From Pseudoprimorskyibacter insulae (GTDB lineage: Bacteria > Pseudomonadota > Alphaproteobacteria > Rhodobacterales > Rhodobacteraceae): a stretch of 60,437 bases of DNA. The stretch covers positions 1 through 60,437 of the forward strand of contig NZ_OMOJ01000015.1 of the NCBI RefSeq assembly GCF_900302505.1, read 5' to 3'. Positions 28,043 to 36,634 of this stretch are shown piece by piece. Below the pieces are notes generated by a model, which did not search any database, had not been told where the DNA came from, and was given only the letters and a program-made list of their open reading frames with translations. A program made the position numbers and the translations under genes. The stretch's first letter is position 1, and each line of letters opens with the position of its first letter.

Positions 28043-29131
28043 ATGACAACCGCCCCGTCGACCGACCTTAGCAATTATTTTAACCAATTCACCGGCTCGC
28101 GTCTGATCCCCGATGGCATCACCGATTGGGACACCAGCAGTGTCACCAATATGGAGCAGATGTTCTTTTGGGCTGAGACCTTCAATCAGGATATTGGTGA
28201 TTGGGACATCGGCAATGTCGCCAACATGAAAAGCGCATTTGCCAGCGCCAAAGCCTTCAACCAAGACATTGGTCGCTGGAACACCAGCAGCGTTGAAGAT
28301 ATGTCCGCCATGTTTTCCGGTGCGGAGAGCTTCAATCAGGACATTGGCGGCTGGGACACCAGCCGTGTCACAAATATGTCCAATGTGTTTTCCGGTGCGC
28401 GCGCCTTCAACCAAGACATCAGCGGTTGGGACACCAGCAATGTGACAAAGATGAGCGGCACGTTCAGCAACGCCTGGGCCTTTAACCAAGACATTGGAAA
28501 TTGGGACGTTGGGCATGTGACGTCAATCGGGAACATGTTCAAAGGGACAAGGGCCTTCAATCAGGACATCGGCGGCTGGGACACCAGCAACATGCATGAC
28601 ATGTTCGGCGTGTTCTTCAATGCACAAGTTTTCAATCAGGACATCGGCGATTGGGACACCGGCGATGTAGAATCAATGAGTTTTATGTTCCAAGGAGCAA
28701 AAGCCTTTGACCAGGACATTGGCACTTGGAACACCTCTAACGTGGTAAGCATGAGTTACATGTTCCGAGACGCCGCGGTTTTCAATCAAGACCTAAGCAA
28801 TTGGGATACGGCCAAAGTCACAAGCACATTTGAAATGTTCAGAAACGCTTTGGCCTTCGACCAGGATTTGGGCGCATGGGACATCAGCAGTGTTAGAAGC
28901 ATGATCCGAATGTTTGACGGTTCGGGCATGAGCACGGAAAACTTCGACGCCACGCTTGAAGGATGGGCCCGCCTTGATCCGGGCGAGGCGCGCATTCCGA
29001 CTGGTATCTACCTCGGGGCTGAAGGGCTTACCTATTCTAAAGTGCAAGCGTTTCAAAAGCTTACAGAAACCTATGATTGGACGATTGATGGCGCAACTTT
29101 GGAGGTCGATCCAGATGACGTGATAGACTAA
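28043..29131 (+). CDS. BspA-type (DUF285) repeat surface protein, N-terminal part of a BspA-RTX hybrid
   Basis: This 362-residue frame is dominated by BspA/DUF285 repeats of the form FNQDIGxWDTSxVTxMxxMF, ten of them at an exact 25-residue spacing. It ends at TAA 29129-29131, and the same frame continues with VQLYGGTGDDFLTGG, the calcium-binding RTX section called separately at 29150-29857. The paralogue at 40569-42461 carries repeats and RTX section without a break, so the stop splits one gene 28043-29857. As written the product would lack the C-terminal secretion signal and probably stay in the cell. Confidence 0.85.
   Translation: MTTAPSTDLSNYFNQFTGSRLIPDGITDWDTSSVTNMEQMFFWAETFNQDIGDWDIGNVANMKSAFASAKAFNQDIGRWNTSSVEDMSAMFSGAESFNQDIGGWDTSRVTNMSNVFSGARAFNQDISGWDTSNVTKMSGTFSNAWAFNQDIGNWDVGHVTSIGNMFKGTRAFNQDIGGWDTSNMHDMFGVFFNAQVFNQDIGDWDTGDVESMSFMFQGAKAFDQDIGTWNTSNVVSMSYMFRDAAVFNQDLSNWDTAKVTSTFEMFRNALAFDQDLGAWDISSVRSMIRMFDGSGMSTENFDATLEGWARLDPGEARIPTGIYLGAEGLTYSKVQAFQKLTETYDWTIDGATLEVDPDDVID
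28181..28930 (+). repeat. ten 75-bp BspA/DUF285 tandem repeats
   Basis: Ten copies run in frame with exact 75-bp periodicity (TTC of FNQDI at 28181, last at 28856). Each codes for 25 residues with conserved FNQDI, WDTS and MF positions. Copies differ at third positions, so they are old duplications rather than a fresh expansion. Confidence 0.93.
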
Positions 29132-29149
29132 TCTTCGGCGACGGAACGT

Positions 29150-29857
29150 GTGCAGCTTTACGGCGGCACGGGCGACGATTTCCTGACCGGCGGCGCCTTT
29201 CATGACCAGCTGTTTGGCGGCGATGACGCAGATACCTTGGTCGGCGGGCTTGGCCGGGACACGATCCAAGGGGGCAACGGCGACGATGTTCTGTTCGGTT
29301 CGGAACAAAACAGCGACCCCGCCGGCGATCTGGCGGATTGGATCTTTGCCGGCGCGGGGGATGACAGCGCACACGGCGGCTTTGGCAATGACGAATTGCG
29401 CGGCGATGACGGCAATGACACGCTAGAGGGCGGCCACGGCGCGGACTCCGTGTTTGGCGGCAACGGCGACGATACGCTGACCGGTTCGGAATACGGCGAC
29501 CTGATGTTTGGCGGCGCGGGCGCGGATTTCCTGAACGGTGGCTTTGGTCATGACCTGCTGAACGGCGGTGCGGATGCGGACCGCTTCTTTCATGTCGGTG
29601 TCGAGGGGCATGGGTCGGACTGGATTCAGGACTATTCGGCAGCCGATGGCGACGTTTTGCAGTTCGGAGGCACGGCCACCCGCGATAAATTCATCGTCCA
29701 ACTGGCCGAGACCGAAGGCGCGGGCCAATCCGGCGTGGCCGAGGCCTTTGTCACCTATCAACCCACCGGCCAGATCCTCTGGGCCCTGGTCGACGGCACG
29801 GCGCAATCGCAGATCAACCTGCTGCTGGGTGGCGTGACATACGATCTGTTGGCCTAA
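29150..29857 (+). CDS. RTX calcium-binding and secretion C-terminus of the BspA-RTX hybrid
   Basis: This 235-residue frame has several GGxGxDxL/F nonapeptide repeats (GGTGDDFLTGG, GGNGDDVLFG, GGAGADFLNGG), which bind calcium outside the cell. The C-terminal module (DWIQDYSAADGDVLQFGG to TYDLLA) recurs in the RTX proteins at 34683 and 40569 and probably carries the type I secretion signal. GTG 29150 has no clear ribosome site; the frame is the continuation of the 28043 gene after an in-frame TAA. No type I transporter is in the window. Confidence 0.82.
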   Translation: MQLYGGTGDDFLTGGAFHDQLFGGDDADTLVGGLGRDTIQGGNGDDVLFGSEQNSDPAGDLADWIFAGAGDDSAHGGFGNDELRGDDGNDTLEGGHGADSVFGGNGDDTLTGSEYGDLMFGGAGADFLNGGFGHDLLNGGADADRFFHVGVEGHGSDWIQDYSAADGDVLQFGGTATRDKFIVQLAETEGAGQSGVAEAFVTYQPTGQILWALVDGTAQSQINLLLGGVTYDLLA

Positions 29858-29967
29858 GGGGTCGCTGCTGATTGTGACGGCAAATCCGTTGCTGGTTAAT
29901 CGTGGAAGGCGATTGAATTATTCACAGATATTGCTTAGGGCAATTAAATGAAGCACGATAAAGCAAT

Positions 29968-30258
29968 ATGCCTCGCTCGCTCTCCCTATTGATCGGATGC
30001 ACTGAGGATCAGACCATCTCCGATGAAAATAGCCCAATTTCAAAAATCCATGCAGGAATGACCGAAGCGCAAGTCATTGTGAAACTCGGAGCCCCCTATA
30101 GATCAACATGACCCGCCAACATTCAAAGCAAAAACGGCGGGTGCGACACCTATTCATATAGCAGCAATGGCGATGTGCGATTTTTGCATGTTCGTTATAG
30201 AGACGGAATAGTTCGCGACGTGTCGGACGGCAATACACTGGTTTGCGCAATTTACTGA
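29968..30258 (+). pseudogene. BamE/SmpA-like small lipoprotein broken by in-frame TGA
   Basis: From ATG 29968 the frame gives a short lipoprotein signal with lipobox LLIGC (Cys at residue 11), then IHAGMTEAQVIVKLGAPYRS, a match to the SmpA/OmlA/BamE motif (GMTxxQVxxxLGxP). A TGA at 30109-30111 interrupts it. The same frame then gives CDTYSYSSNGDVRFLHV and RDGIVRDV, the usual second half, to a stop at 30256-30258. The intact protein would have been about 96 residues. A CGA-to-TGA change would explain the break. Confidence 0.6.
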
Positions 30259-30509
30259 CCAATCGGCAATACCACTTTGACGCAACGCTTTTGATTTGGG
30301 CGATTGGAATGCGAATTCATATCCGATAGCGGCGCAGCTCTGGCGGCCGCGGCTGAGGCCATTGTGGCCTGCCGCACACCACGCTAGTCCCGTAGGGGTC
30401 TGGAAGCACATGTAGCCCGCCCCCTGAGGCCCGGCCAAGCACCGGGTCTGCCCGCCACGTCCTTCTGAAACGTTGCAATACCGACACCGTCCTATAAATT
30501 GTTCTGAGC

Positions 30510-32498
30510 ATGGGAATTGGGGTTAGGAAGATGCAGGCACGTCATCGCGTGACGCTGGTGTCGTCTATTGCTTTGGTCGGACCGGATGGGCCGATACTTG
30601 CAGGCAAGAAGCGGGCCTTGGCGTTGCTCGTGTACCTTCTGCAAAGCCCCCCACATCGCGAAACGCGGGCGCATTTGGCGGCGCTTCTGTGGCAAGACAA
30701 AAGCGCCGCGCAGACCATGAGCTCGCTCCGGCAGACGCTACTGGATATCCGCCGCGCCATTCCGGATGGGTCCGGCCCGGTTGAGATTGGCCGTCAGGAC
30801 ATCGTGCTGAGCCCCACCGAATTTGAAACCGACTTCGATGAGATCATCGCAGCCGCGCGACTTGGCGATGTCAGCCCGGATTTGCTGGGGCGGCAAGCCC
30901 TGTGCGACCGGTTGCTGGAAGAGTTCATCGGCATCAGCGACGCCTATGACCAGTGGATCGCCGAATTTCGGGCGACCGCTGAGGCGCGTCTCAAGGCGGC
31001 CCTGTCGGAGGTTGCCGCCGACACTGGCAAGCCTGCCGATGCACGGATCGACGCCGCCCGCGCCCTGATCCAGTTGGACCCGTTCAGCGAAGAAGGCTGC
31101 CGCTGGCTGATGCAGATCTATGCCGAGCGCGGGGAAACCGGCGCGGCTCTTCAGGCCTATGCCGCGCTTTATGACCGGCTGGACGACGAACTGGGGATGG
31201 AGCCGTCAGAACAGACGCAGGATCTGGCCGTTCGGATCAAGACGGGCGGCATTGCCCCGCCCGCCCCGGCGCCAGTGCCCGCCAGCCCGATCATGCAGCC
31301 CATGCAGTCCGGCGCGCCCAAGATTGCCGTGATGCCCTTCCGAAACCTAGGCCCCGATGATGCGCCGGATTTTCTGCTGCAGGGGATCGCCGATGATATC
31401 GTCTGCATGATGGCCACGCTGCGCGATGTGCAGGTGATCTCGACCAATTCCACCGGGTTCGTTCAGACGGATTACCCCCATGGCGCGGCCGAGGCGTTGG
31501 GGGCGCAATATGCGGTGCTGGGGTCCATCCGCGCGACGCGGGGGCGGTTTCACCTATCGGCGCAATTGGTTGAATTGTCGAACAAAGTCGTCCATTGGGC
31601 GCGGGCCTATTCCGCCGAACAGGCCACGCTTTTCGACGTTCAGGCCGATATCGCCCGCAGCATCGCCAATACGCTGGTGCCGTCGCTGCATGGGGTCGAG
31701 CTGCGGCGCACTTTTGGGGCCAAGCCGGGCGATCTGACGGCCTATCACCTGACCCTGCACGCCCGAGATCTGGCTTTTGCGCTGCGCGAGGACACGTTCA
31801 CTGAGGCGCGGGATCTGCTGCAAACCGCCATCACCCGCGACCCGACCTTTGCCCCGGCGCATGTGGCGCTGGCCGATTGGTATTCGGTCCTGCTGGGGCA
31901 AGGCTGGTCACAGCAGAGCGATCAGGATGTTCGGGCCTTGGAACTGGCGGCATCAGACGCTGTGCGCCTCAGCGGCGATAGCGGGCGGGCCTTGGCGCTT
32001 TATGCCCACAATCGCACTATTTACCGGCGTGAGGCGCAGCGGTCAGCCGGGGTGGTCCGGCAGGCGCTGGAACTGGCGCCAAGCGACTCCGAAACGCTGA
32101 TGTGGTCGGTCCCGACGCTGACCTATTCGGGCAATGTGGGTCAGGCGGTCGACAATGCCAATGCGGCCATTTCCCTATCGCCGCGCGACCCCTACCTGTT
32201 TCGATATGAACATTTTCTGGCCATGGCGCTGTATGCCCAAGGCGATATTTCGGATGCGGCCAATGCCGCCAAACGGTCCTACGATCTGAACCCCGGCTAT
32301 ACGTCAAACCTGCGCCTGACCGTCGCCGCGCTATGGGAGGCGGGCCGCGCGGATGAGGCCCGTGCCTTGGCGCAGGAAGCGATCCAGCGCGATCCAGCCT
32401 TCCGGGTCGAACGGTTTTTGCCGAACCAACCTTTTCACGAACAGCAGATCGGTCAGCGCTACGCCCAAAGTCTGACCAAGGCAGGCATCCCAGAGTGA
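30510..32498 (+). CDS. SARP/BTAD regulator with TolB-like and TPR domains
   Basis: This 662-residue protein begins with a winged-helix-like N-terminus (LVSSIALVGPDGPILAGKKR) and a BTAD tetratricopeptide region (about 100-245) typical of SARP-type activators. A linker leads to a TolB-N-like domain (KIAVMPFRNLGPDDAPDFLL, then IADDIVCMMATLRDVQVIST), followed by TPR-like helices to the end. This architecture occurs among proteobacterial regulators annotated as adenylate cyclase-like, but no cyclase domain is present here. ATG 30531 is an alternative start. It precedes the PAP2-fold and papain-fold genes on the same strand and is a plausible local activator of them; that is inference. Confidence 0.8.
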   Translation: MGIGVRKMQARHRVTLVSSIALVGPDGPILAGKKRALALLVYLLQSPPHRETRAHLAALLWQDKSAAQTMSSLRQTLLDIRRAIPDGSGPVEIGRQDIVLSPTEFETDFDEIIAAARLGDVSPDLLGRQALCDRLLEEFIGISDAYDQWIAEFRATAEARLKAALSEVAADTGKPADARIDAARALIQLDPFSEEGCRWLMQIYAERGETGAALQAYAALYDRLDDELGMEPSEQTQDLAVRIKTGGIAPPAPAPVPASPIMQPMQSGAPKIAVMPFRNLGPDDAPDFLLQGIADDIVCMMATLRDVQVISTNSTGFVQTDYPHGAAEALGAQYAVLGSIRATRGRFHLSAQLVELSNKVVHWARAYSAEQATLFDVQADIARSIANTLVPSLHGVELRRTFGAKPGDLTAYHLTLHARDLAFALREDTFTEARDLLQTAITRDPTFAPAHVALADWYSVLLGQGWSQQSDQDVRALELAASDAVRLSGDSGRALALYAHNRTIYRREAQRSAGVVRQALELAPSDSETLMWSVPTLTYSGNVGQAVDNANAAISLSPRDPYLFRYEHFLAMALYAQGDISDAANAAKRSYDLNPGYTSNLRLTVAALWEAGRADEARALAQEAIQRDPAFRVERFLPNQPFHEQQIGQRYAQSLTKAGIPE

Positions 32499-32585
32499 TG
32501 CTTGGGCGCAAGGTTTGACATTGGGTTGACGGTGAATCGACGCTCGCAAATGTATATTTTTGACAAGCAATAGGTGGGGAAGATC

Positions 32586-33635
32586 ATGTCCTGGAACAAA
32601 AGCGGTGGCTTGAACGGTGGTTTGAATGGCGGTCTGAACGGGGGCCTCAATGGTGGCCTGAATGGCGGGCTCAACGGGGGTCTGAACGGCGGTCTGAACG
32701 GCGGTCTAAGCGGCGCCGCCTCGGTCAGCGCGTTTAGCGTTGCGGGCGCGCCGCTTCAGGTGCCTTTCGCTGAACCTTTGTCTGCCGTAGGCGATCCGCC
32801 CTTTGCCGCGATCAGCATCGCCGAGTTTCCCGATGACGCTTGGTCGCCGCAGCTCAAGGCGCAATTGGTCGTTCAAGAATTTGCAAAGACCGGCTGGGAC
32901 GATGACACAGGTGGCATCGCTGGCAATGCGCCACCTGCCAGCCCCGACAGCCTTCGGGATGAGATCGAGACCCTGATCCAGTTCCGCAACTACGCCCGCG
33001 ATGCGCGGCTGGGCGAAATTCAGGCGCAGGTGGATAACAGCGCCCTGTATTGGTCGAACCTGCTGATGGCGGGTGCCGGCAACCGCCCGGCGACAGAACA
33101 GCTGGTGGCGACGGGTATGGCGATTGGCCAGATGGTTGCGATGCACTTCAAAGCCAAGTGGAAACGCGCCCGCCCGGTGCAGGTCTTTCCGGCGATCATG
33201 CCCGCCATCCCGACGCCCGCGCATCCGTCCTATCCCAGTGGCCACGCCACGCAGGCGTTCCTGGTCATGCACCTGATCACCGAGGCTCTGCCTGGCGGTG
33301 AAAGCAACCCAATGACCCCCTATGTCCGGGCCATGGCCGAACGCATTGCCCAGAACCGGGAAATCGCCGGGGTTCACTACCCGTCGGACAGCGCCGAGGG
33401 GCGACATCTGGCCAAGGTCGCATTCGACGGCTTCCTCAGCCAGATCGGGACCGTGCAGGCCCAGATTGACGCCGCCAAAGCGGAATGGGCAGACACTGGC
33501 GCGTCGATCTCGCTGCCCCGCGACCCCGAGGTGGACGGCCCGCCATCGCTGGTGCGTCAGTTGGTTCGGGCGTTGAAGACCGAAGGGGTGGTCGATCCCA
33601 AGCCGAAGGCACCGCCCTCGGAGGAAGGGTCATAA
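32586..33635 (+). CDS. PAP2/vanadium haloperoxidase-fold protein with nine N-terminal GGL[N/S] repeats
   Basis: The 349-residue protein starts MSWNKS and continues with nine GGL[N/S] tetrapeptides (residues 7-42), then a helical haloperoxidase/PAP2 domain. Active-site signatures of that superfamily are visible: KxxxxxxRP as KAKWKRARP, PSGH in PSYPSGHATQAF, and RxxxxxHxxxD as REIAGVHYPSD. The chemistry would be phosphatase or haloperoxidase; the sequence does not decide. There is no ordinary signal peptide, so the Gly-rich head may be a localisation or secretion element. The start ATG 32586 has GGTGGGGA before it. The papain-fold gene begins 3 bp after its stop. Confidence 0.82.
   Translation: MSWNKSGGLNGGLNGGLNGGLNGGLNGGLNGGLNGGLNGGLSGAASVSAFSVAGAPLQVPFAEPLSAVGDPPFAAISIAEFPDDAWSPQLKAQLVVQEFAKTGWDDDTGGIAGNAPPASPDSLRDEIETLIQFRNYARDARLGEIQAQVDNSALYWSNLLMAGAGNRPATEQLVATGMAIGQMVAMHFKAKWKRARPVQVFPAIMPAIPTPAHPSYPSGHATQAFLVMHLITEALPGGESNPMTPYVRAMAERIAQNREIAGVHYPSDSAEGRHLAKVAFDGFLSQIGTVQAQIDAAKAEWADTGASISLPRDPEVDGPPSLVRQLVRALKTEGVVDPKPKAPPSEEGS
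32604..32711 (+). repeat. nine 12-bp tandem repeats coding GGL[N/S]
   Basis: Nine consecutive 12-bp units code for GGLN eight times and GGLS once. The codons vary (GGT/GGC/GGG, TTG/CTG/CTC/CTA, AAC/AAT), so the peptide is conserved while the DNA drifts. This suggests selection on the peptide. Confidence 0.95.
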
Positions 33636-33638
33636 GCC

Positions 33639-34607
33639 ATGGGAACCGAAACGGAAAACGCCCTGCCAGGCACCGGCGCGGCATCGCCCAGCCCTGATGT
33701 CATCCAGCGGTTCGAAAGCCTTGACTACCTGCCCCCGAAAGACGGCGGCGGCATTGTCGCCCGCATGGAAGTTGCGGATCTGTCGAGGCATATCCCGAAC
33801 TGGACCGTCGGAAACCAAAAATGGCGCGGCACTTGCGTGGCCTTCGCGGCCACCAGTTGCGCGGAACTGGCGCGGGTGGCGGCGGGCCATGACCACGCGC
33901 CCCTGTCGCCAGAATTTCTGTATTGGAGCATGCGGCAAAACCCCAGTTTCACCATGAGCGCGGACACCGTTCCCGACTACGACCTTGGCGCCACAAAACT
34001 GACCCAAGCCGCAAATGTCCTGAGCCAGCAAGGCCTGTGCACAGCGTCATTGCTGCCCTACCAAACCATGCAGATGGAATCCGATCATCCCAGCGATGCG
34101 GCCAAAGCGGACGCAGGCAAGTACAAGTTCACGATTGAGAAATCCTTGGACTATGTGAATGGCGACAAAGCAGGCTATGCCATCACCGCTTATGATGAGC
34201 TGTTGGCAGGTCGCGCGGTGGCGGTGGCCACGGCGATGTTCCGGCTGTTCAATCCGGGCTACGACAATTTCACCGCGGCCTCGGTCGCCTCAACCGGGCG
34301 CATCTTGACCCCGCTTATGGAACCGGAGCTGTTTCTTGGCCCGTTCGAAAATGGCCAGTTCACCCAAGACAAGCTGGATTTCTTCAGCAGCCACGTCTTT
34401 TGCCTGACCGGGTTCATCAAATCCGACGATCCAAGCACCAACGGCTGGTTCACCTTCCGCAACAGCTGGGGCACGGGTTTTGGCAAACATGTCCATTGGG
34501 TCGGCGAAGATCAGCCGCGCCCGCCCGCGCAGGGCTATGGGGTGATCCCGTTCAACTATATCGACAAATACGCCCATGAATTGCTGAGCGTTTCGGCAAG
34601 CGCGTAA
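33639..34607 (+). CDS. papain-like (C1 family) cysteine protease
   Basis: This 322-residue protein has the papain active site: Q60 (oxyanion hole) and C66 in NQKWRGTCVAFA at the six-residue spacing of papain, H252 in SSHVFCLTGF and N275 in FRNSWGTGFG. There is no signal peptide or obvious pro-domain, so it would be cytoplasmic or use another export route. It follows the GGLN/PAP2 gene by 3 bp and is probably co-transcribed. A repetitive Gly-Gly substrate next door makes a processing role worth testing. A hairpin terminator lies 34 bp downstream. Confidence 0.87.
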   Translation: MGTETENALPGTGAASPSPDVIQRFESLDYLPPKDGGGIVARMEVADLSRHIPNWTVGNQKWRGTCVAFAATSCAELARVAAGHDHAPLSPEFLYWSMRQNPSFTMSADTVPDYDLGATKLTQAANVLSQQGLCTASLLPYQTMQMESDHPSDAAKADAGKYKFTIEKSLDYVNGDKAGYAITAYDELLAGRAVAVATAMFRLFNPGYDNFTAASVASTGRILTPLMEPELFLGPFENGQFTQDKLDFFSSHVFCLTGFIKSDDPSTNGWFTFRNSWGTGFGKHVHWVGEDQPRPPAQGYGVIPFNYIDKYAHELLSVSASA

Positions 34608-34641
34608 CCGTTAAGGCGCGGGGGCAACTGAGCAGTGCCCA

Positions 34642-34676
34642 AAGGCCCCTCTGCCGCGCATGGCATGAGGGGCCTT
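34642..34676. terminator. hairpin between convergent genes
   Basis: Perfect 10-bp arms (34642-34651 and 34667-34676), extended inward by TGCC/GGCA, lie between the convergent papain-fold gene and the RTX gene. No long T run follows, so termination efficiency is uncertain. Confidence 0.65.
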
Positions 34677-34682
34677 AAGCAT

Positions 34683-36071
34683 TCAGGCCAATAGGTCGAA
34701 CGTCGCATCCCCCACCCGGACATTCAGCGCGGTTTGCGCGTCGCCATCCACCAAGGCCCAGGCCAGCAGACCGCTGGGAACATGGGTGATGAATACCTCA
34801 TCAACATCGGCGCTTCCGGCACTGGCGGTATTGGCGCGCTGGACAAGGAAATCCGACTCCGCAGCCGCGCCGCCACCCCAGACCAGCACATCGCCATCGG
34901 CGGCGGTATAGTCCTGAATCCAGTCCGAGCCGTGATTGACATTGCCAAGGTGATAGAACTGATCCGCCCCGGTCCCGCCATTCAGCCGGTCATAGCCGAA
35001 CCCGCCGTTCAGATAATCATCCCCGGCATTGCCGAATAGGTAGTCCGACAGGCCCTGCCCGTTCAGGCTGTCATTGCCGTCGCCCCCGGCGATGGTGTCC
35101 GCGCCCAGCCCGCCATTGGCCAGGTCATCGCCAACCCCGGCATGCACCGTGTCATTGCCCGACCCGCCAAAGATCGTGTCATTGCCGTCATTGCCGTAGA
35201 TCGTGTCGGACTTGTCCGCGCCTTCCGCTTCAGACCCGCCGATCAGCAGATCCCCGCCCGCTGATCCGTACAGAACATCCTGCCCAGCCCCGCCGTCAAG
35301 AGTGTCAGAGAAGAATGCACCGCCATTGATCCACACCGGAGACCCACTTTCATGCCCATAGAGATGGTCATTCCCCGCGCCTCCTTCGATATAATCGTTC
35401 CCACCGCCGCCAACCGCAAGATCATTGCCATCGGCCTCAGAGCCCCAGGCGATGATGATATCGTCATCTACCTGGCCATAGATCGTGTCGTTGCCATCGC
35501 CGCTATTGATGCTGTCATTGTTTTGGCCAACCCACCCGCCATTGTCGTCGATATAGTCATTCCCAACGCCGGTGATCAGTGTGTCATTCCCGTTTCCGCC
35601 GTAAAGAGAAATTTGCGTTTTGGCATCCAACTTTATCAACTCATCCGGACCATTGGTCCCATTCAGAATAAAGTACTTGGCCCCTGAATCGCGCGTGTTC
35701 GTGGCGCTGGTGACCTTGTTCGTCAGATCGACCCGTCCTGAATCAAGCAATCTAATGCTGGAAACAACTTGGATCTCTTCAAAAGAGTTCAGCTGAGCAA
35801 CCGTAAAAGCACCGTTGCCTCTCAGAACTTCGACTGAATCAAAGGCAACCTGAACGTAGTAATAATTGGTTCCTAGGGATTCGAATGTATCGCGCCCTTC
35901 GCCGCCCGCAAAGGTTATTAAGTTATAGTTAGAACTATAAGCGGGTATAGAAGCGCGAAGAGTATCATTTCCCGCGCCTGCTTGGACCACATCACCAGAA
36001 CCACCAATAATCGTGTCATTGCCAGCCCCGCCGATCAGAGTGTCCGCACCAGTGCCATGAATAGACATCAC
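34683..36071 (-). CDS. RTX calcium-binding protein, C-terminal part (frameshifted gene)
   Basis: This frame holds many GGxGxDxL nonapeptides (GGAGNDTIIGGSGD, GGNGNDTLITG, GGGGNDYIEGGAGNDHLYG and others) and the shared C-terminal module ([17 protein letters not shown] to TFDLLA). The frame stays open upstream beyond ATG 36071, reading AYSSGETNSG, VYSTENTAKTYD and TGASANWV, so the gene really begins with the frame at 36092-36634. The two are joined by a one-base shift near 36180. The whole protein would be about 650 residues, exported by a type I system not present here. Confidence 0.82.
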   Translation of the reverse strand: MMSIHGTGADTLIGGAGNDTIIGGSGDVVQAGAGNDTLRASIPAYSSNYNLITFAGGEGRDTFESLGTNYYYVQVAFDSVEVLRGNGAFTVAQLNSFEEIQVVSSIRLLDSGRVDLTNKVTSATNTRDSGAKYFILNGTNGPDELIKLDAKTQISLYGGNGNDTLITGVGNDYIDDNGGWVGQNNDSINSGDGNDTIYGQVDDDIIIAWGSEADGNDLAVGGGGNDYIEGGAGNDHLYGHESGSPVWINGGAFFSDTLDGGAGQDVLYGSAGGDLLIGGSEAEGADKSDTIYGNDGNDTIFGGSGNDTVHAGVGDDLANGGLGADTIAGGDGNDSLNGQGLSDYLFGNAGDDYLNGGFGYDRLNGGTGADQFYHLGNVNHGSDWIQDYTAADGDVLVWGGGAAAESDFLVQRANTASAGSADVDEVFITHVPSGLLAWALVDGDAQTALNVRVGDATFDLLA

Positions 36072-36091
36072 CCAATTTGCGGAAGCGCCAG

Positions 36092-36634
36092 TCAGGTCAT
36101 ATGTCTTGGCTGTATTCTCAGTGGAATAAACTCGGGCGGTGCCGCTATTGGTCTCACCACTTGAATATGCCCAAGCGACAGATCGGCAGACCCAAAGTAT
36201 TGCAGCGTTGCACTTTCGCCGAAACCCGAAATGTGTTGGATATTGTCCAACTGATTGTCGCCGAAGGCCGCGTGTTTGCCGCTCAGATCAATCGCCTCGA
36301 TATTGCGGATCGTCATATCGCGCAGGTTGGCGTTGAACGCGCCCAAGGCCTCTGCATCCAAGACCAGCCAATCGAACCCATCGCCGCCGTCCAGAACGTC
36401 TGTTCGGCTGGTATCCGCCACAGCGAACTGGACACCGTGCAGGATACGGTCATCGCCGTCGCCGCCCTCAACCGTGGACTGGCCAGTGCCGCCCGACAGA
36501 ACGTCATTGCCCCCCAGCCCGCGCAGGATATCATCCCCTTCCGCGCCCGAGATGACGTCATCCCCGTCGGTGCCTTCCAGAATTGGATTGTCGATGCCGT
36601 TGTCATTGCCGCTGGTCCCGGTAATCTCGGCCAT
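36092..36634 (-). CDS. RTX protein, N-terminal part before a frameshift
   Basis: The 180-residue frame starts MAEITGTSGNDNGIDN and has RTX repeats ([31 protein letters not shown]) and a beta-rich stretch. After GESATLQYFGSADL its sequence loses protein character (VVRPIAAPPEFIPLRIQP) and stops at 36092. The -1 frame from the same point continues sensibly into 34683-36071. No slippery heptamer typical of programmed -1 shifts is seen, so an indel is more likely than recoding. Confidence 0.78.
   Translation of the reverse strand: MAEITGTSGNDNGIDNPILEGTDGDDVISGAEGDDILRGLGGNDVLSGGTGQSTVEGGDGDDRILHGVQFAVADTSRTDVLDGGDGFDWLVLDAEALGAFNANLRDMTIRNIEAIDLSGKHAAFGDNQLDNIQHISGFGESATLQYFGSADLSLGHIQVVRPIAAPPEFIPLRIQPRHMT

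Noticed and set aside
28181-28930. The 75-bp tandem array as a CRISPR
   Set aside because: Perfectly in-frame, spacer-less protein repeats of the DUF285 family.
30154-30510. A Cys-rich minus-strand frame (RCRYCN, YMCFQT, AWCAAG, QSCAAI) between the broken lipoprotein and the BTAD gene
   Set aside because: The Cys pattern is suggestive, but there is no good start before the Cys-rich part and the end overlaps the lipoprotein remnant. It could be decayed coding sequence; not strong enough to call.
32604-32711. The 12-bp tandem array as a CRISPR or non-coding repeat
   Set aside because: Units are contiguous without spacers, in frame and inside a gene with a conserved downstream domain.
36092-36200. 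Programmed -1 frameshift in the RTX gene
   Set aside because: No X-XXY-YYZ slippery heptamer is seen at the join; an indel is simpler.
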